This document shows, one piece after another, positions 34,810 through 43,720 of a stretch of 59,999 nucleotides of DNA. A model generated the notes under the pieces. It was given only the letters and a program-made list of their open reading frames with translations, did not search any database and had not been told where the DNA came from. The stretch is from Planctomycetales bacterium (GTDB lineage Bacteria > Planctomycetota > Phycisphaerae > SM23-33): contig JAUWNJ010000018.1 of NCBI GenBank assembly GCA_030612725.1, positions 1 through 59,999 on the forward strand. Reading direction: 5' to 3'. Each line of letters starts with the position of its first letter. Position 1 is the stretch's first letter. A program made the translations under genes and the position numbers.

Positions 34810-36546
34810 ATGACCAATACGGCGCAAGAACAACAGTCAGAGGGTAACGGAACGGTATTGTTGCTGGTGAACAGTTCCGACACTGATGAATTCGGCCTCG
34901 TTGACGAGACGATGTCGGCGGCGCTGGGACACCTGGGTATCCCGTATAAGGTCTGGGACCTGGACAGCGGCGCGCCGTCGGCGAAGCAGTTGCTCACCCA
35001 TCGCTGCGTGATTCTTGGTCAGGGCGGTCTGGGCAGGAAACTCGGCCAGGGCGGCGCTGAAGCACTGCGGGATGCAGTCCAGGCCGGGGTCGGACTGGTC
35101 GGTTTCGACGGCGACCTGGGCGATTACAGCGGCCCATTTGCCGAGATTTTCAGGATAAGCCCGGGCCGGAAACCGGTATCGTGTTCGCGGATTAACACAA
35201 CAAATGTGGATCACTTCATCACCGGCACGCGCGAACTGACCGACCAGGTAAAACTGACAGAAGCCGTGGAAGTCTGGCCTATCGAAAGTCCTCGCTATGG
35301 CCCGGCCGGCGGGAGCCTGCTGCAAACCTCCAGCGGCTGGCCTGTGCTGATTGCGACGACATACGGCCAGGGACGCGCGGTGTTGTTCGCAACGTCCGTC
35401 AAACTATGGACAAGGCAGGTGTTGGGTCACGCGTCGGGGCTGGATGATGTATTCTGGAAATCGGTCGTCTGGGCGGCTCGCAAGCCGTTCGCGATCTATG
35501 CAATGCCGCCCTTCGCTACGATGCTGATCGATGACTGCAGCAGTTCCTACAATCATTTCCGCTATGCAGACGTGCTGAACAAGTACGGCTGGATTCCGCA
35601 CCTGGAGGTCTATCTGGAAGACATCGACCGGGTAATGCACGAGGAAAGATATGCAGATTCGGCGAAAATAAAGGAATTGTACGACGCCGGGCTGGCGGAA
35701 TTCGGCGTCCACGGGATCACGTACACTAACCTGATGTGGTTCGACCATGGTGGACGCAAGCCGCTTTCGGATGAGCAGGTCGCCGAGAATTTCAAACGCT
35801 ACGACGCCTGTATGAAAAAGTGGCGGATTAAACCCAGCCGGTACGAGAACCCCCATTTCTCGGAAATGGGCAGAAACGCCCTGCCCTATTTGAAACAGCG
35901 CGGCGTCGAATATCTAAGCCTGAGTCTCAATTTCGACACCGCCTGGATGGATGTCCCGCACAAGAAGCCCGCTCTCAAGCCCCCCGCACCCTACCATCAC
36001 CGGGGATATTACATGGGATATCTGGCAGAAGACCCTGATTTCTTCCTCATAAGATCGAGTTTGTCGCCGTGGAGTTTCGATTCGCCGGATTATATCCCGG
36101 AGGGCGATCTTCTGTGGGACAACACGATCTTCTGGGACGAAAGCCCGTTCAACAACGTCGAAGCGGCTGCCCGGGTAGGTATCAAACAGGTCCGGCGAGG
36201 AATCGATGCCAGATTTTTCGGGAGTCTGTTCTGCCACGAGCAACGGATAGCCGTGGTTACAATGTCGGAATGGGAAGAAATTTTCAGCCGCATCCACGAT
36301 GGGCTGAAGAAGTACGATCTAATCTACCGGCCTTATGAATACATCTGCGACTACGCCCGAAGCCATCACGACACGCGGATTTCCGATGTGTCGGTGAATG
36401 ACGAGGCCGGCAAGGTGCACTGCAAACTGGAAGGGAAAACCCAACTGACGACGGCGTTGGAAATATACACCAATGACGCAGACGGCGTGCAATGCCAGTC
36501 ATGCGATGTTCCGCAATTTACCGGGGCAGTGAGTGTAGAAAGTTGA
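34810..36546 (+). CDS. Two-domain protein: amidotransferase-like + deacetylase-like (copy A)
   Basis: 578 aa. Residues about 12-230 look like a class-I glutamine-amidotransferase or ThuA-type fold (VLLLVNSSDTDEFGLVDE, GVGLVGFDGDLGDYSG, TYGQGRAVLFATSVKLW) but without an obvious nucleophile Cys elbow. Residues about 235-500 resemble a polysaccharide-deacetylase barrel: MLIDDCSSSYNHFRY (acidic pair), FGVHGITYTNLMWFDH, and YHHRGYYMG. A small beta tail ends the protein. No signal peptide. It is about 90% identical to the next gene. Confidence 0.72.
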   Translation: MTNTAQEQQSEGNGTVLLLVNSSDTDEFGLVDETMSAALGHLGIPYKVWDLDSGAPSAKQLLTHRCVILGQGGLGRKLGQGGAEALRDAVQAGVGLVGFDGDLGDYSGPFAEIFRISPGRKPVSCSRINTTNVDHFITGTRELTDQVKLTEAVEVWPIESPRYGPAGGSLLQTSSGWPVLIATTYGQGRAVLFATSVKLWTRQVLGHASGLDDVFWKSVVWAARKPFAIYAMPPFATMLIDDCSSSYNHFRYADVLNKYGWIPHLEVYLEDIDRVMHEERYADSAKIKELYDAGLAEFGVHGITYTNLMWFDHGGRKPLSDEQVAENFKRYDACMKKWRIKPSRYENPHFSEMGRNALPYLKQRGVEYLSLSLNFDTAWMDVPHKKPALKPPAPYHHRGYYMGYLAEDPDFFLIRSSLSPWSFDSPDYIPEGDLLWDNTIFWDESPFNNVEAAARVGIKQVRRGIDARFFGSLFCHEQRIAVVTMSEWEEIFSRIHDGLKKYDLIYRPYEYICDYARSHHDTRISDVSVNDEAGKVHCKLEGKTQLTTALEIYTNDADGVQCQSCDVPQFTGAVSVES

Positions 36547-36624
36547 TGCGTTAAGCAGTTTCGTGAAAATGTTCCATACTGAACTTCCGCAAAAGGGCTG
36601 ATTTTGACAGAAGAGCGTTGATCA

Positions 36625-38361
36625 ATGAATAACAAAGCACAAGAACAACAGGCAGAGGGTAACGGGACGGTATTGCTGCTGGTGAACAGTTCCAACGCTG
36701 ATGAATTCGGACTCGTTGACGAGACGATGTCGGCGGCGTTGGGACATATGGGTATCCCGTATAAGGTCTGGGACCTGGACGGCGGCGCGCCTTCGGCGAA
36801 GCAGTTGCTCACCCATCGCTGCGTGATCCTGGGTCAGGACGGTCTTGGCAGGAAACTCGGCCAGGGCGGCGCTGAAGCACTGCGGGATGCAGTCCAGGCC
36901 GGGGTCGGACTGGTCGGTTTCGACGGCGACCTGAGCGATTACAGCGGCCCATTTGCCGAGATTTTCAAGATAAGCCCGGGCCGGAAACCGTTATCGTGTT
37001 CGCGGATTAACACAACGAACGTGGAGCACTTCATCACCGGCACGCGAGAACTTACCGACCAGGTAAAACTGACAGAAGCCGTTGAAGTCTGGCCTATCGA
37101 AAGTCCTCGCTATGGCCCGGCCAGCGGGAGCCTGCTGCAAACATCCAGCGGCTGGCCTGTGTTGATTGCGACGACATACGGCCAGGGACGCGCGGTGTTG
37201 TTCGCAACGTCCGTCAAACTATGGACAAGGCAGGTGTTGGGTCACGCGTCGGGGCTGGATGATGTATTCTGGAAATCCATCGTCTGGGCGGCGCGCAAGC
37301 CGTTCGCGATCTATGCAATGCCGCCCTTCGCGACGGCCCTGGTGGATGATTGCAGCGCGTCCTACAATCATTTCCGCTATGCCGACGTGATGAACAAGTT
37401 TGGCTGGATTCCGCACCTGGAGGTCTATCTGGAAGACATCGACCGAGTAATGCACGAGGAAAGATATGCAGATTCGGCGAAAATAAAGGAATTGTACGAC
37501 GCCGGGCTGGCGACATTCGGCGTCCACGGGATCACGTACACCAACCTGATGTGGTTCGATCACGAGGGACGCAAGCCGCTTTCGGATGAGCAGGTCGCCG
37601 AGAATTTCAAACGCTACGACGCATGTATGAAGAAGTGGGGCATCAGCCCCAGCCGGTTTGAAAACCACCATTTTGGAGAGATGGGTAGTAACGCGCTGCC
37701 GTACTTGAAGGAGCGAGGCATTGAATATCTGAGCATGGTCCTTAACTTCGATACAGCCTGGATGGACGTTCCGCACAAAAAACCCGCTTTCAAGCCCCCC
37801 GCACCCTACCATCACCGGGGATACTACATGGATTACCTGGAAAACGATCCTGATTTCTTCATTATGAGATCGTACCTGGAGCCGTGGAGTTTTGATTCTC
37901 CAGAGGCAGCCGCGGAGGTCGATTTCCTGTGGGACAACACGATTTTCTGGGATGAAAGCCCGTTCAACAACGCCGAAGCAGCAGCACGGGTGGGTATCAA
38001 ACAGGTCCGGCGGGGAATCGACGCCAGATTTTTCGGGGTTCTGGTATGTCACGAACAGCGGATAGCCGTTGTTTCCATGTCGGAATGGGACGAAATTTTC
38101 AGCCGCATCCACGACGGGCTGAAAAAGTACGATCTAATCTACCGTCCGTTCGAATACATCTGCGACTACGCCCGAAGCCATCACGACACGCGGATTTCCG
38201 ATGTGTCGGTGAACGACGAGGCCGGCAAGGTGCACTGCAAACTGGAAGGGAAAACCCAACTGGCGACGGCGTTGGAAATATACACCAATGACGCAGACGG
38301 CGTGCAATGCCGCTCGTGCGATGTCCCGCAATTCGCCGGGACAGCGAGCGTGGATGACTGA
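36625..38361 (+). CDS. Two-domain protein: amidotransferase-like + deacetylase-like (copy B)
   Basis: 578 aa, same length as copy A with no gap needed. Differences cluster in the deacetylase-like half (about residues 345-445: GISPSRFENHHFGEMGSN, DYLENDPDFFIMRSYLEP, EAAAEVDFLWD), while long stretches around 175-240 and 270-300 are nearly identical even at DNA level. This suggests recent tandem duplication with gene conversion of the flanks, or selection on a specificity region. The 78-nt spacer between the copies is not duplicated. Confidence 0.72.
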   Translation: MNNKAQEQQAEGNGTVLLLVNSSNADEFGLVDETMSAALGHMGIPYKVWDLDGGAPSAKQLLTHRCVILGQDGLGRKLGQGGAEALRDAVQAGVGLVGFDGDLSDYSGPFAEIFKISPGRKPLSCSRINTTNVEHFITGTRELTDQVKLTEAVEVWPIESPRYGPASGSLLQTSSGWPVLIATTYGQGRAVLFATSVKLWTRQVLGHASGLDDVFWKSIVWAARKPFAIYAMPPFATALVDDCSASYNHFRYADVMNKFGWIPHLEVYLEDIDRVMHEERYADSAKIKELYDAGLATFGVHGITYTNLMWFDHEGRKPLSDEQVAENFKRYDACMKKWGISPSRFENHHFGEMGSNALPYLKERGIEYLSMVLNFDTAWMDVPHKKPAFKPPAPYHHRGYYMDYLENDPDFFIMRSYLEPWSFDSPEAAAEVDFLWDNTIFWDESPFNNAEAAARVGIKQVRRGIDARFFGVLVCHEQRIAVVSMSEWDEIFSRIHDGLKKYDLIYRPFEYICDYARSHHDTRISDVSVNDEAGKVHCKLEGKTQLATALEIYTNDADGVQCRSCDVPQFAGTASVDD

Positions 38362-38389
38362 TCGCGTCGTTTAGAATAGGATAAACATC

Positions 38390-39130
38390 ATGCGAACGAA
38401 CGTTATTGATTCGGCTGTGCGTTTGCCGGCAAAAGACGGCAGGATAGAGGTTGACGACTGGTTCGCCCTGGCTGAGCGATGGGGAATTTCGCACACCGTA
38501 GCATCGCCGCCGGACGAGTTCGTCGCCGTCTATAACGACGAAGGAAACGCCCTGATGGCCGATCTGGTGGAGCAATATCCGAACCGGCTTTCGGGCCTGG
38601 CTGTGGCGAACCCGTGGTACGGGAAAAAGGCGGTCGATTCGCTCAAGAAGGCGTTCGAGCGAGGCTTGTGCGGCCTGTATCTTCACCCGCCTCGTCAGGG
38701 TTTCCAATTGGCTGAGTCCGTTCTCGATCCGCTCATCGAGGTGTGCATGGAGTATGACAAGGCGATTTACGCCCACACCGGCACGCCCATCTGCGCGATG
38801 CCGTTCCAACTGGCTGAACTTGCCCGGCGATTCGGCGAAGCGACCTTCGTAATGGGGCACATGGGCTGGAGCGATTTTGCCGGCTACGACGCGATTCCCG
38901 CCGCTCAACAGTCGCCAAACATCCTTCTGGACACCTCCTATACGACCACCGGTCTGGTCAAAGGCGCTATTGACGCTATCGGCGTCGATCGCGTCCTGTT
39001 CGGTACGGGCTATCCGCAGTCCCGCCCCGGACCTGAATTTGAAAAACTCAAACCGCTGAACCTGCCGGACGATATTTTCAACAAGTACGCCAACGAAAAC
39101 GCAAGGCGAGTATGGAGAATCAAGACATGA
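38390..39130 (+). CDS. Amidohydrolase-2-family protein with altered metal site
   Basis: A 246-aa TIM barrel. GLYLHPPRQGFQL (about 93-105), IYAHTGTPICAMP (about 121-133) and VMGHMGWSDFAGYD (about 149-162) match the second, third and fourth catalytic strands. The usual first-strand HxH is replaced (VIDSAVRLPAKD), and the usual FGSDyP at the last strand reads FGTGYPQS, with Gly replacing the catalytic Asp. It may be inactive or metal-independent. It overlaps the next, intact-looking amidohydrolase by ATGA, so a heterodimer is conceivable. Confidence 0.8.
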   Translation: MRTNVIDSAVRLPAKDGRIEVDDWFALAERWGISHTVASPPDEFVAVYNDEGNALMADLVEQYPNRLSGLAVANPWYGKKAVDSLKKAFERGLCGLYLHPPRQGFQLAESVLDPLIEVCMEYDKAIYAHTGTPICAMPFQLAELARRFGEATFVMGHMGWSDFAGYDAIPAAQQSPNILLDTSYTTTGLVKGAIDAIGVDRVLFGTGYPQSRPGPEFEKLKPLNLPDDIFNKYANENARRVWRIKT

Positions 39131-39867
39131 AGGTCATCGACAGCCATACCCATTTCCCGGGGACGTCTTTCGGCGCTCATCCCAGGAGCGGCGACGAGAT
39201 TCGCGAGGAGTTCGAGTCCGCCGGACTCTGCGGCGCGTGGATTATGACGACCGACGGCCTGCGGGGCGAACCGGCCCGGAACAATGACCTGCTGGCTGAA
39301 GGGATTAAAGACCACCTGGATTTCTTCGTACCGTTCTGCACCGTCTGGCCTAACGAGGAAACAGACGCCACTCTGAGCGAACTCGAACGTTCCGTTCGCG
39401 ACTTGGGAATGAGGGGGCTGAAACTCCATCCCTGGTTACAGGCCTTTTCGCTGACGCACCCTGCCGTCCTGCCGATACTCAAAAAGGCGGGCGAACTCGG
39501 TCTGCCGGTCCTCTTCCACGACGGGACCCCGCCTTACTGCACGCCGCTCCAGATAGCAGCGGCCGCCGAAAAAGTCCCGGAAACGACCATTATCCTTGGC
39601 CACTCCGGCATAAACGACCTTTACAAAGACGCCATCCTGGCATGCCACCGCCATCGGAATATCCATCTTTGTCTCTGCTCGCAAAAGGCCGGCTGCATAC
39701 AGGAATTCATCCGGCAATGCCCTGCCGAGAGGCTGCTCTTCGGAACGGACGCCGGGTTCGGGGATAATCTGATAAAACCGGCAATAACCGGGTATCTTGA
39801 CCTGGGCGTTTCAGATGAGATACTGAACAAAATCTTCTACGAGAACGCCAAGGCGCTCCTGCCATGA
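39127..39867 (+). CDS. Amidohydrolase-2-family protein (complete metal site)
   Basis: About 246 aa from the ATG overlapping the previous stop codon. It keeps VIDSHTHFPG (HxH), GLKLHPWLQAF, VLFHDGTPPY, ILGHSGIND and FGTDAGFGDN (catalytic Asp). Family members hydrolyse lactones, amides or decarboxylate. Its pairing with the upstream degenerate homologue and the ATGA overlap with the following acetyltransferase gene indicate a tight three-gene translational unit. Confidence 0.85.
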   Translation: MKVIDSHTHFPGTSFGAHPRSGDEIREEFESAGLCGAWIMTTDGLRGEPARNNDLLAEGIKDHLDFFVPFCTVWPNEETDATLSELERSVRDLGMRGLKLHPWLQAFSLTHPAVLPILKKAGELGLPVLFHDGTPPYCTPLQIAAAAEKVPETTIILGHSGINDLYKDAILACHRHRNIHLCLCSQKAGCIQEFIRQCPAERLLFGTDAGFGDNLIKPAITGYLDLGVSDEILNKIFYENAKALLP

Positions 39868-41348
39868 CGCGGACAGTTAAGAAAACCGACATTATTTCCG
39901 GGCTGAAAAGGCTGGGGCTGACCGGCGGCGACCATGTATTCGTGCACGCCGCTCTCAGCAGCCTCGGCAGTGTCGCCGGCGGGGCAGATACGGTCATCGA
40001 CGCCCTGCTCCAGGTCGTCGGGCCTGACGGAACGGTCGTCGTTCCCGCCTTTGAAAGCGACGATGAGGTCTTCGACACCGGAAAGAGCCAAACCCATCTG
40101 GGCGCTCTCCCGCAGGCGTTCTGGAAACGCAAAGACGCCTTTCGCAGCCGACACCCGCTGGCGTCGGTAGCCGCGATCGGCGCTAAGGCTGAATGGCTTA
40201 TCAAAGACCACGTGGAGGCGAAAACCGCCCACGGCAAGGGCACGCCTTATTACAGACTCTGCGAACTCGGCGGAAAGATACTGCTGCTCGGCGTCGATCT
40301 GGACCGCTGCACTTTTCTTCACACCGCCGAGACGCTGGCCCACTCGCCATACCTCAGGCCGACGAAGGGCAGTTTTATTGATTCGACGGGAAAGACGCGG
40401 ACCAAAACCTGGCCCCTGTTCGCCGGGCCTCATCGGAACTTCATAGGTCTGCAAAAATGGCTGGATCAAATCGGCCTGATGCGGAAAACCACGATAGGTT
40501 CCTGCGTCGCCCGGTCGATGCCGTGCAGGGAACTGCTGGAAACATTGTTGGAGCGCCTGAAAACCGAGCCGTCGCTTTTTATTACCGACAACCCGTCCCT
40601 GCCGGACGGCGTGTGGCAAAAGGCCGACGTCCTGCGGGCGCAATGGCGACGGTGCTCGTTTCGGCTCGCAGCCGACAGCCGATTCGCAGGCCGATACATC
40701 GAGGAAATCATCGACAACCTCACGCACTTCGGCATTGAGAACGTGGTGCTTTCCTGCGTGAACGACACGCCGTGGAACCGCATCGAACGGGACAAGCGGA
40801 AGTGGTATCTGCGGGGGCTGCGAATGGCGAAGATCAAGCCGGTGGCGATCAGGCTTCCCGTTCTCGCCCCTGAAGAAACGGCAGGCCTGCTCAAGGAGGC
40901 CGGGGCCAAGACGCTTATCGTCCCATCGACCTGCCGGGTCGAATCCATAGCTCGCCTCGCTAAAAATGGTTTCAACGTGCTCGTGGAGAATACGTCCATC
41001 GGCGGCGAACGCCTGGCCGATATGCTCGAAAGCCTTCCGCGAAAAGCATCAGGAAACGTCAAACTTGCGTTCAACCCGTTGGCCTTCGCCCAAGTCGGCG
41101 AGAATCCGTTCTTGCAGACATATCACACCCGAATCAGGCGGCACATAGGTCTGCTGTACATAAACGACGGCCTGGCGTCGGGGCGGCGCACAGCGCTGGA
41201 GGAAGGCCTGTCCGAAATCAAGGAACTCATATCAATCCTCTGCTGCAAGTGCTTCGCCGGTCTATTCGTGTTACAGCCGTCGATGCCTCCCGATTTTGCG
41301 CAAACCGTTCTCAAATTCAAGGATATGCTTAGGGAAATCGGTGTATAG
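39864..41348 (+). CDS. AAC(3)-like N-acetyltransferase fused to a TIM-barrel-like domain
   Basis: 494 aa. Residues about 5-260 match the aminoglycoside 3-N-acetyltransferase fold: VFVHAALSSLGSVAGG, TVVVPAFE, SRHPLASVAAIG, GKGTPYYRLCELGGKILLLG and TFLHTAE with the conserved His and Glu. Residues about 265-494 form an alpha/beta repeat domain (EEIIDNLTHFGIENVVLS, VAIRLPVLAPEETAGLLKE) resembling a xylose-isomerase-like barrel. The fusion is unusual. The context suggests acetyl-CoA-dependent N-acylation of an aminated ring metabolite, not antibiotic resistance. Last gene of the locus. Confidence 0.8.
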   Translation: MTRTVKKTDIISGLKRLGLTGGDHVFVHAALSSLGSVAGGADTVIDALLQVVGPDGTVVVPAFESDDEVFDTGKSQTHLGALPQAFWKRKDAFRSRHPLASVAAIGAKAEWLIKDHVEAKTAHGKGTPYYRLCELGGKILLLGVDLDRCTFLHTAETLAHSPYLRPTKGSFIDSTGKTRTKTWPLFAGPHRNFIGLQKWLDQIGLMRKTTIGSCVARSMPCRELLETLLERLKTEPSLFITDNPSLPDGVWQKADVLRAQWRRCSFRLAADSRFAGRYIEEIIDNLTHFGIENVVLSCVNDTPWNRIERDKRKWYLRGLRMAKIKPVAIRLPVLAPEETAGLLKEAGAKTLIVPSTCRVESIARLAKNGFNVLVENTSIGGERLADMLESLPRKASGNVKLAFNPLAFAQVGENPFLQTYHTRIRRHIGLLYINDGLASGRRTALEEGLSEIKELISILCCKCFAGLFVLQPSMPPDFAQTVLKFKDMLREIGV

Positions 41349-41369
41349 AGCCGTGACCGCCGGGGAGCA

Positions 41370-41431
41370 AACAATTTCCAATTGGAAGAATGTCCGTCTG
41401 GTTTTCTGTTCAATTGGAATCGGAAATTGTT
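41370..41431. repeat. Inverted repeat of caattt/aattgg words between convergent genes
   Basis: Left aacaatttccaattggaa and right ttcaattggaatcggaaatt end outer dyad aacaattt/aaattgtt. It separates the end of the 26.6-41.3 kb locus from recJ, and its right arm supplies the last codons of recJ (ISDSN). Likely bidirectional terminator. Confidence 0.75.
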
Positions 41432-43170
41432 ACATCGCGAAGGTGCATTTCCACGCTGCTTCGACCGTTGAAGTGATTCAGCACCGGTTCGCCGACGATA
41501 TCAACCGTATTGACACCGGCGAGTTTATCGGCCAATTCGCCCATCCCGAAACCGACGCATCGCAATCGCCCCGGTTTGGGTTGGTCCTGGCCGACAATGA
41601 AACTTACCGTCCCGCCGTTGCGCCCCATCCGTTGCGGGGGCGTCATAATCCTCACCGAACGTATCGCCATAAGTGAACGCCGATTACCTCTACCGAAGGG
41701 ACCCATACGCTCCAACTGCTCGACGACCTGGTAAGACAGTTCGGAAATGGTAATCTCGGCGTCAATTTGCAATACCGGAAGGGTCATCTCTTCAGTGATA
41801 TTCTCGGCTGCGTAGCGGTTGAAATCGGCTGCGAATTTTTCGACGGCATCAACTGGCAACCCCAGCCCGCCGGCCATTGCGTGCCCACCGAAATTCAGCA
41901 GATGTTCGGAGCAGGCGGCCAGTGCATCCCGCATGTGAAAACCATCGACGCTTCTCGCCGAACCGCGTCCTGCCTCGCCGTCCAGGGCGATTATAACAGC
42001 CGGTTTGCCGAACCGGTCCACCATGCGCGACGCCACAATACCGACGACGCCCGCGTGCCAGTCATGCGAAGCCAGCACAATGGCCTTATTATCACCCCCG
42101 GCAGAACGGACCATATCGACGGCTTCTTCTGTAATTCGCCGCTCGACTTTCTGGCGCTCGGCGTTCTGCTTTTCGAGGTATTCGGCGATTTCCCGGCAGC
42201 GGTCAGGTTCGGCGCGAGTCAGTAATTCAACGGCAAGGCGGGCATGACCCATCCGTCCGCAGGCGTTCAGACGCGGAGCAAGACGAAAACCGACGTCAAA
42301 AGCATCAAGCCGCTCGCCATCCAGACGGGCAGAAGTTATCAAGGCACGGAGGCCTGGATGCTCCGTCGCCGCCAGACCCTTCAGACCATAAACCGCCAGG
42401 ACGCGGTTCTCGTCCAACAACGGAACCACGTCGGCAATCGTCCCCAGCGCCGCCAGTGCAGTAGCCTCCAGCAGGAAATTCCGCATCGGTTCATCCACGC
42501 GTGTCGCCCCGCACATCCGGCAGGCCAGATGCCAGGCGAGTTTGAAGGCTACGCCCGCACCTGCAAGATCGGCGTTGGGGTAGGTGCTGTCAGGCAGGGC
42601 TGGGTGGACAATCGCCAGGACATCGGGCAGGACCCGATCGGGAGCATGATGGTCTGTTACGATAACATCCATACCCAACTCACCCGCCCGGCGCAATTGC
42701 TCAACGGCGGTAACGCCGCAATCCACCGTTACCAGCAGTTTGACCCCGTCGGCGGCGATTTTTTCTATGGCTTCGACGTTGACGCCGTATCCTTCCGTCA
42801 GTCGATGAGGCACATAGTAATCAACCTCCGCGCCCTGCATTGCCAGGAGACGATAGAGAATCGCAATGGCTGTCATACCATCAACGTCGTAATCGCCGTA
42901 GATGCAGATTTTCTCGCCGTCGCGCACTGCCCCGGCCAATCGCTCGACGGCAACGTCAATTCCGCTCAGTAATTCCGGCGGATGAAGATCGGTCAGTTTG
43001 GGATTGAGGAACCTGCGAACCTGTTCGACTTCGTCCAGGCCACGGTTATGCAGGATTTGCGCGATCAGCGGCGAAGTTTTCAGACGATGGGCGTTCTCGG
43101 CAGCACCGCCCCAGGCAGGGGCGACCTCCCAGCGATAACCGTTCTGCTTCCATGCTCTTCGACGCGCCAT
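41410..43170 (-). CDS. recJ: Single-stranded-DNA-specific exonuclease RecJ
   Basis: A 586-aa 5'-3' ssDNA exonuclease of recombination and mismatch repair. DHH domain: ICIYGDYDVDGMTAIAIL (about 76-93), LVTVDCGVTA and VTDHHAPDRVLPD (about 165-177). DHHA1 domain: ASHDWHAGVVGIVASRM and FGGHAMAGGLGL. A C-terminal OB domain closes the protein. Near-canonical length. The DUF4870 gene stops 5 nt upstream, so the two are probably co-transcribed. Confidence 0.96.
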   Translation of the reverse strand: MARRRAWKQNGYRWEVAPAWGGAAENAHRLKTSPLIAQILHNRGLDEVEQVRRFLNPKLTDLHPPELLSGIDVAVERLAGAVRDGEKICIYGDYDVDGMTAIAILYRLLAMQGAEVDYYVPHRLTEGYGVNVEAIEKIAADGVKLLVTVDCGVTAVEQLRRAGELGMDVIVTDHHAPDRVLPDVLAIVHPALPDSTYPNADLAGAGVAFKLAWHLACRMCGATRVDEPMRNFLLEATALAALGTIADVVPLLDENRVLAVYGLKGLAATEHPGLRALITSARLDGERLDAFDVGFRLAPRLNACGRMGHARLAVELLTRAEPDRCREIAEYLEKQNAERQKVERRITEEAVDMVRSAGGDNKAIVLASHDWHAGVVGIVASRMVDRFGKPAVIIALDGEAGRGSARSVDGFHMRDALAACSEHLLNFGGHAMAGGLGLPVDAVEKFAADFNRYAAENITEEMTLPVLQIDAEITISELSYQVVEQLERMGPFGRGNRRSLMAIRSVRIMTPPQRMGRNGGTVSFIVGQDQPKPGRLRCVGFGMGELADKLAGVNTVDIVGEPVLNHFNGRSSVEMHLRDVTISDSN

Positions 43171-43175
43171 GTGTC

Positions 43176-43703
43176 CTACTTCAAAAATCGAATGGTCAGC
43201 GGGTAACGATAAGGTTCACCATTGTTGGCCTTAATCGCGGCAATAATGACGAAGATTACGTTGACCACGGCAATGGCGATAAGCAGGAAAATCCCGATGA
43301 CGACAAGTATCAGCACCGCCGCAACCGCCGCGTAGATTGTCATTGATATCTGGAAGTTCAGCGCCTCTTTTCCATGCTTGACGACGGAGGGATACTTATC
43401 CTTCTGGATCATCCAGATGACCAGCGGGCCGACGATATTGCCGAAGGGCACTCCCACGAACCCCGAAAGCGCTGCAAGGTGGCAGAGCATCCCCCACATA
43501 CGCTCATCCTTTTCCGTACTGACCGGCGTCGGCGTTGATACCGGCGGTGGCGGAATTTCGCTCCCGGCGACAACGGGTTCTGCCACCGTTGACAGGGGCG
43601 CGATGCTGACGTTGCCGCAATTCGGGCACGTTACGCTCTGACCGGCTTGAGCGTCGGCGAGTTCCGCAACATTACCGCACTTCGGACATGTCAATCGTAT
43701 CAT
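43176..43703 (-). CDS. Zinc-ribbon DUF4870 membrane protein
   Basis: 175 aa. An N-terminal double CxxC zinc ribbon (CPKCGNVAEL ... CPNCGNVS), a Pro/Thr linker, then a DUF4870 (Tic20-like) membrane domain: GMLCHLAALSGFVGVPFGNI, PSVVKHGKEALNFQI and a long hydrophobic pair. Function of the family is unknown. The ribbon-plus-DUF4870 layout suits a small membrane regulator. Confidence 0.85.
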   Translation of the reverse strand: MIRLTCPKCGNVAELADAQAGQSVTCPNCGNVSIAPLSTVAEPVVAGSEIPPPPVSTPTPVSTEKDERMWGMLCHLAALSGFVGVPFGNIVGPLVIWMIQKDKYPSVVKHGKEALNFQISMTIYAAVAAVLILVVIGIFLLIAIAVVNVIFVIIAAIKANNGEPYRYPLTIRFLK

Positions 43704-43720
43704 TCCATGGCTCCTTAAAA

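Noticed and set aside
39864-41348. Aminoglycoside resistance gene
   Set aside because: Although AAC(3)-like, it is a fusion at the end of a metabolic locus with no other resistance or mobility genes, so a metabolic acyltransferase is more likely.
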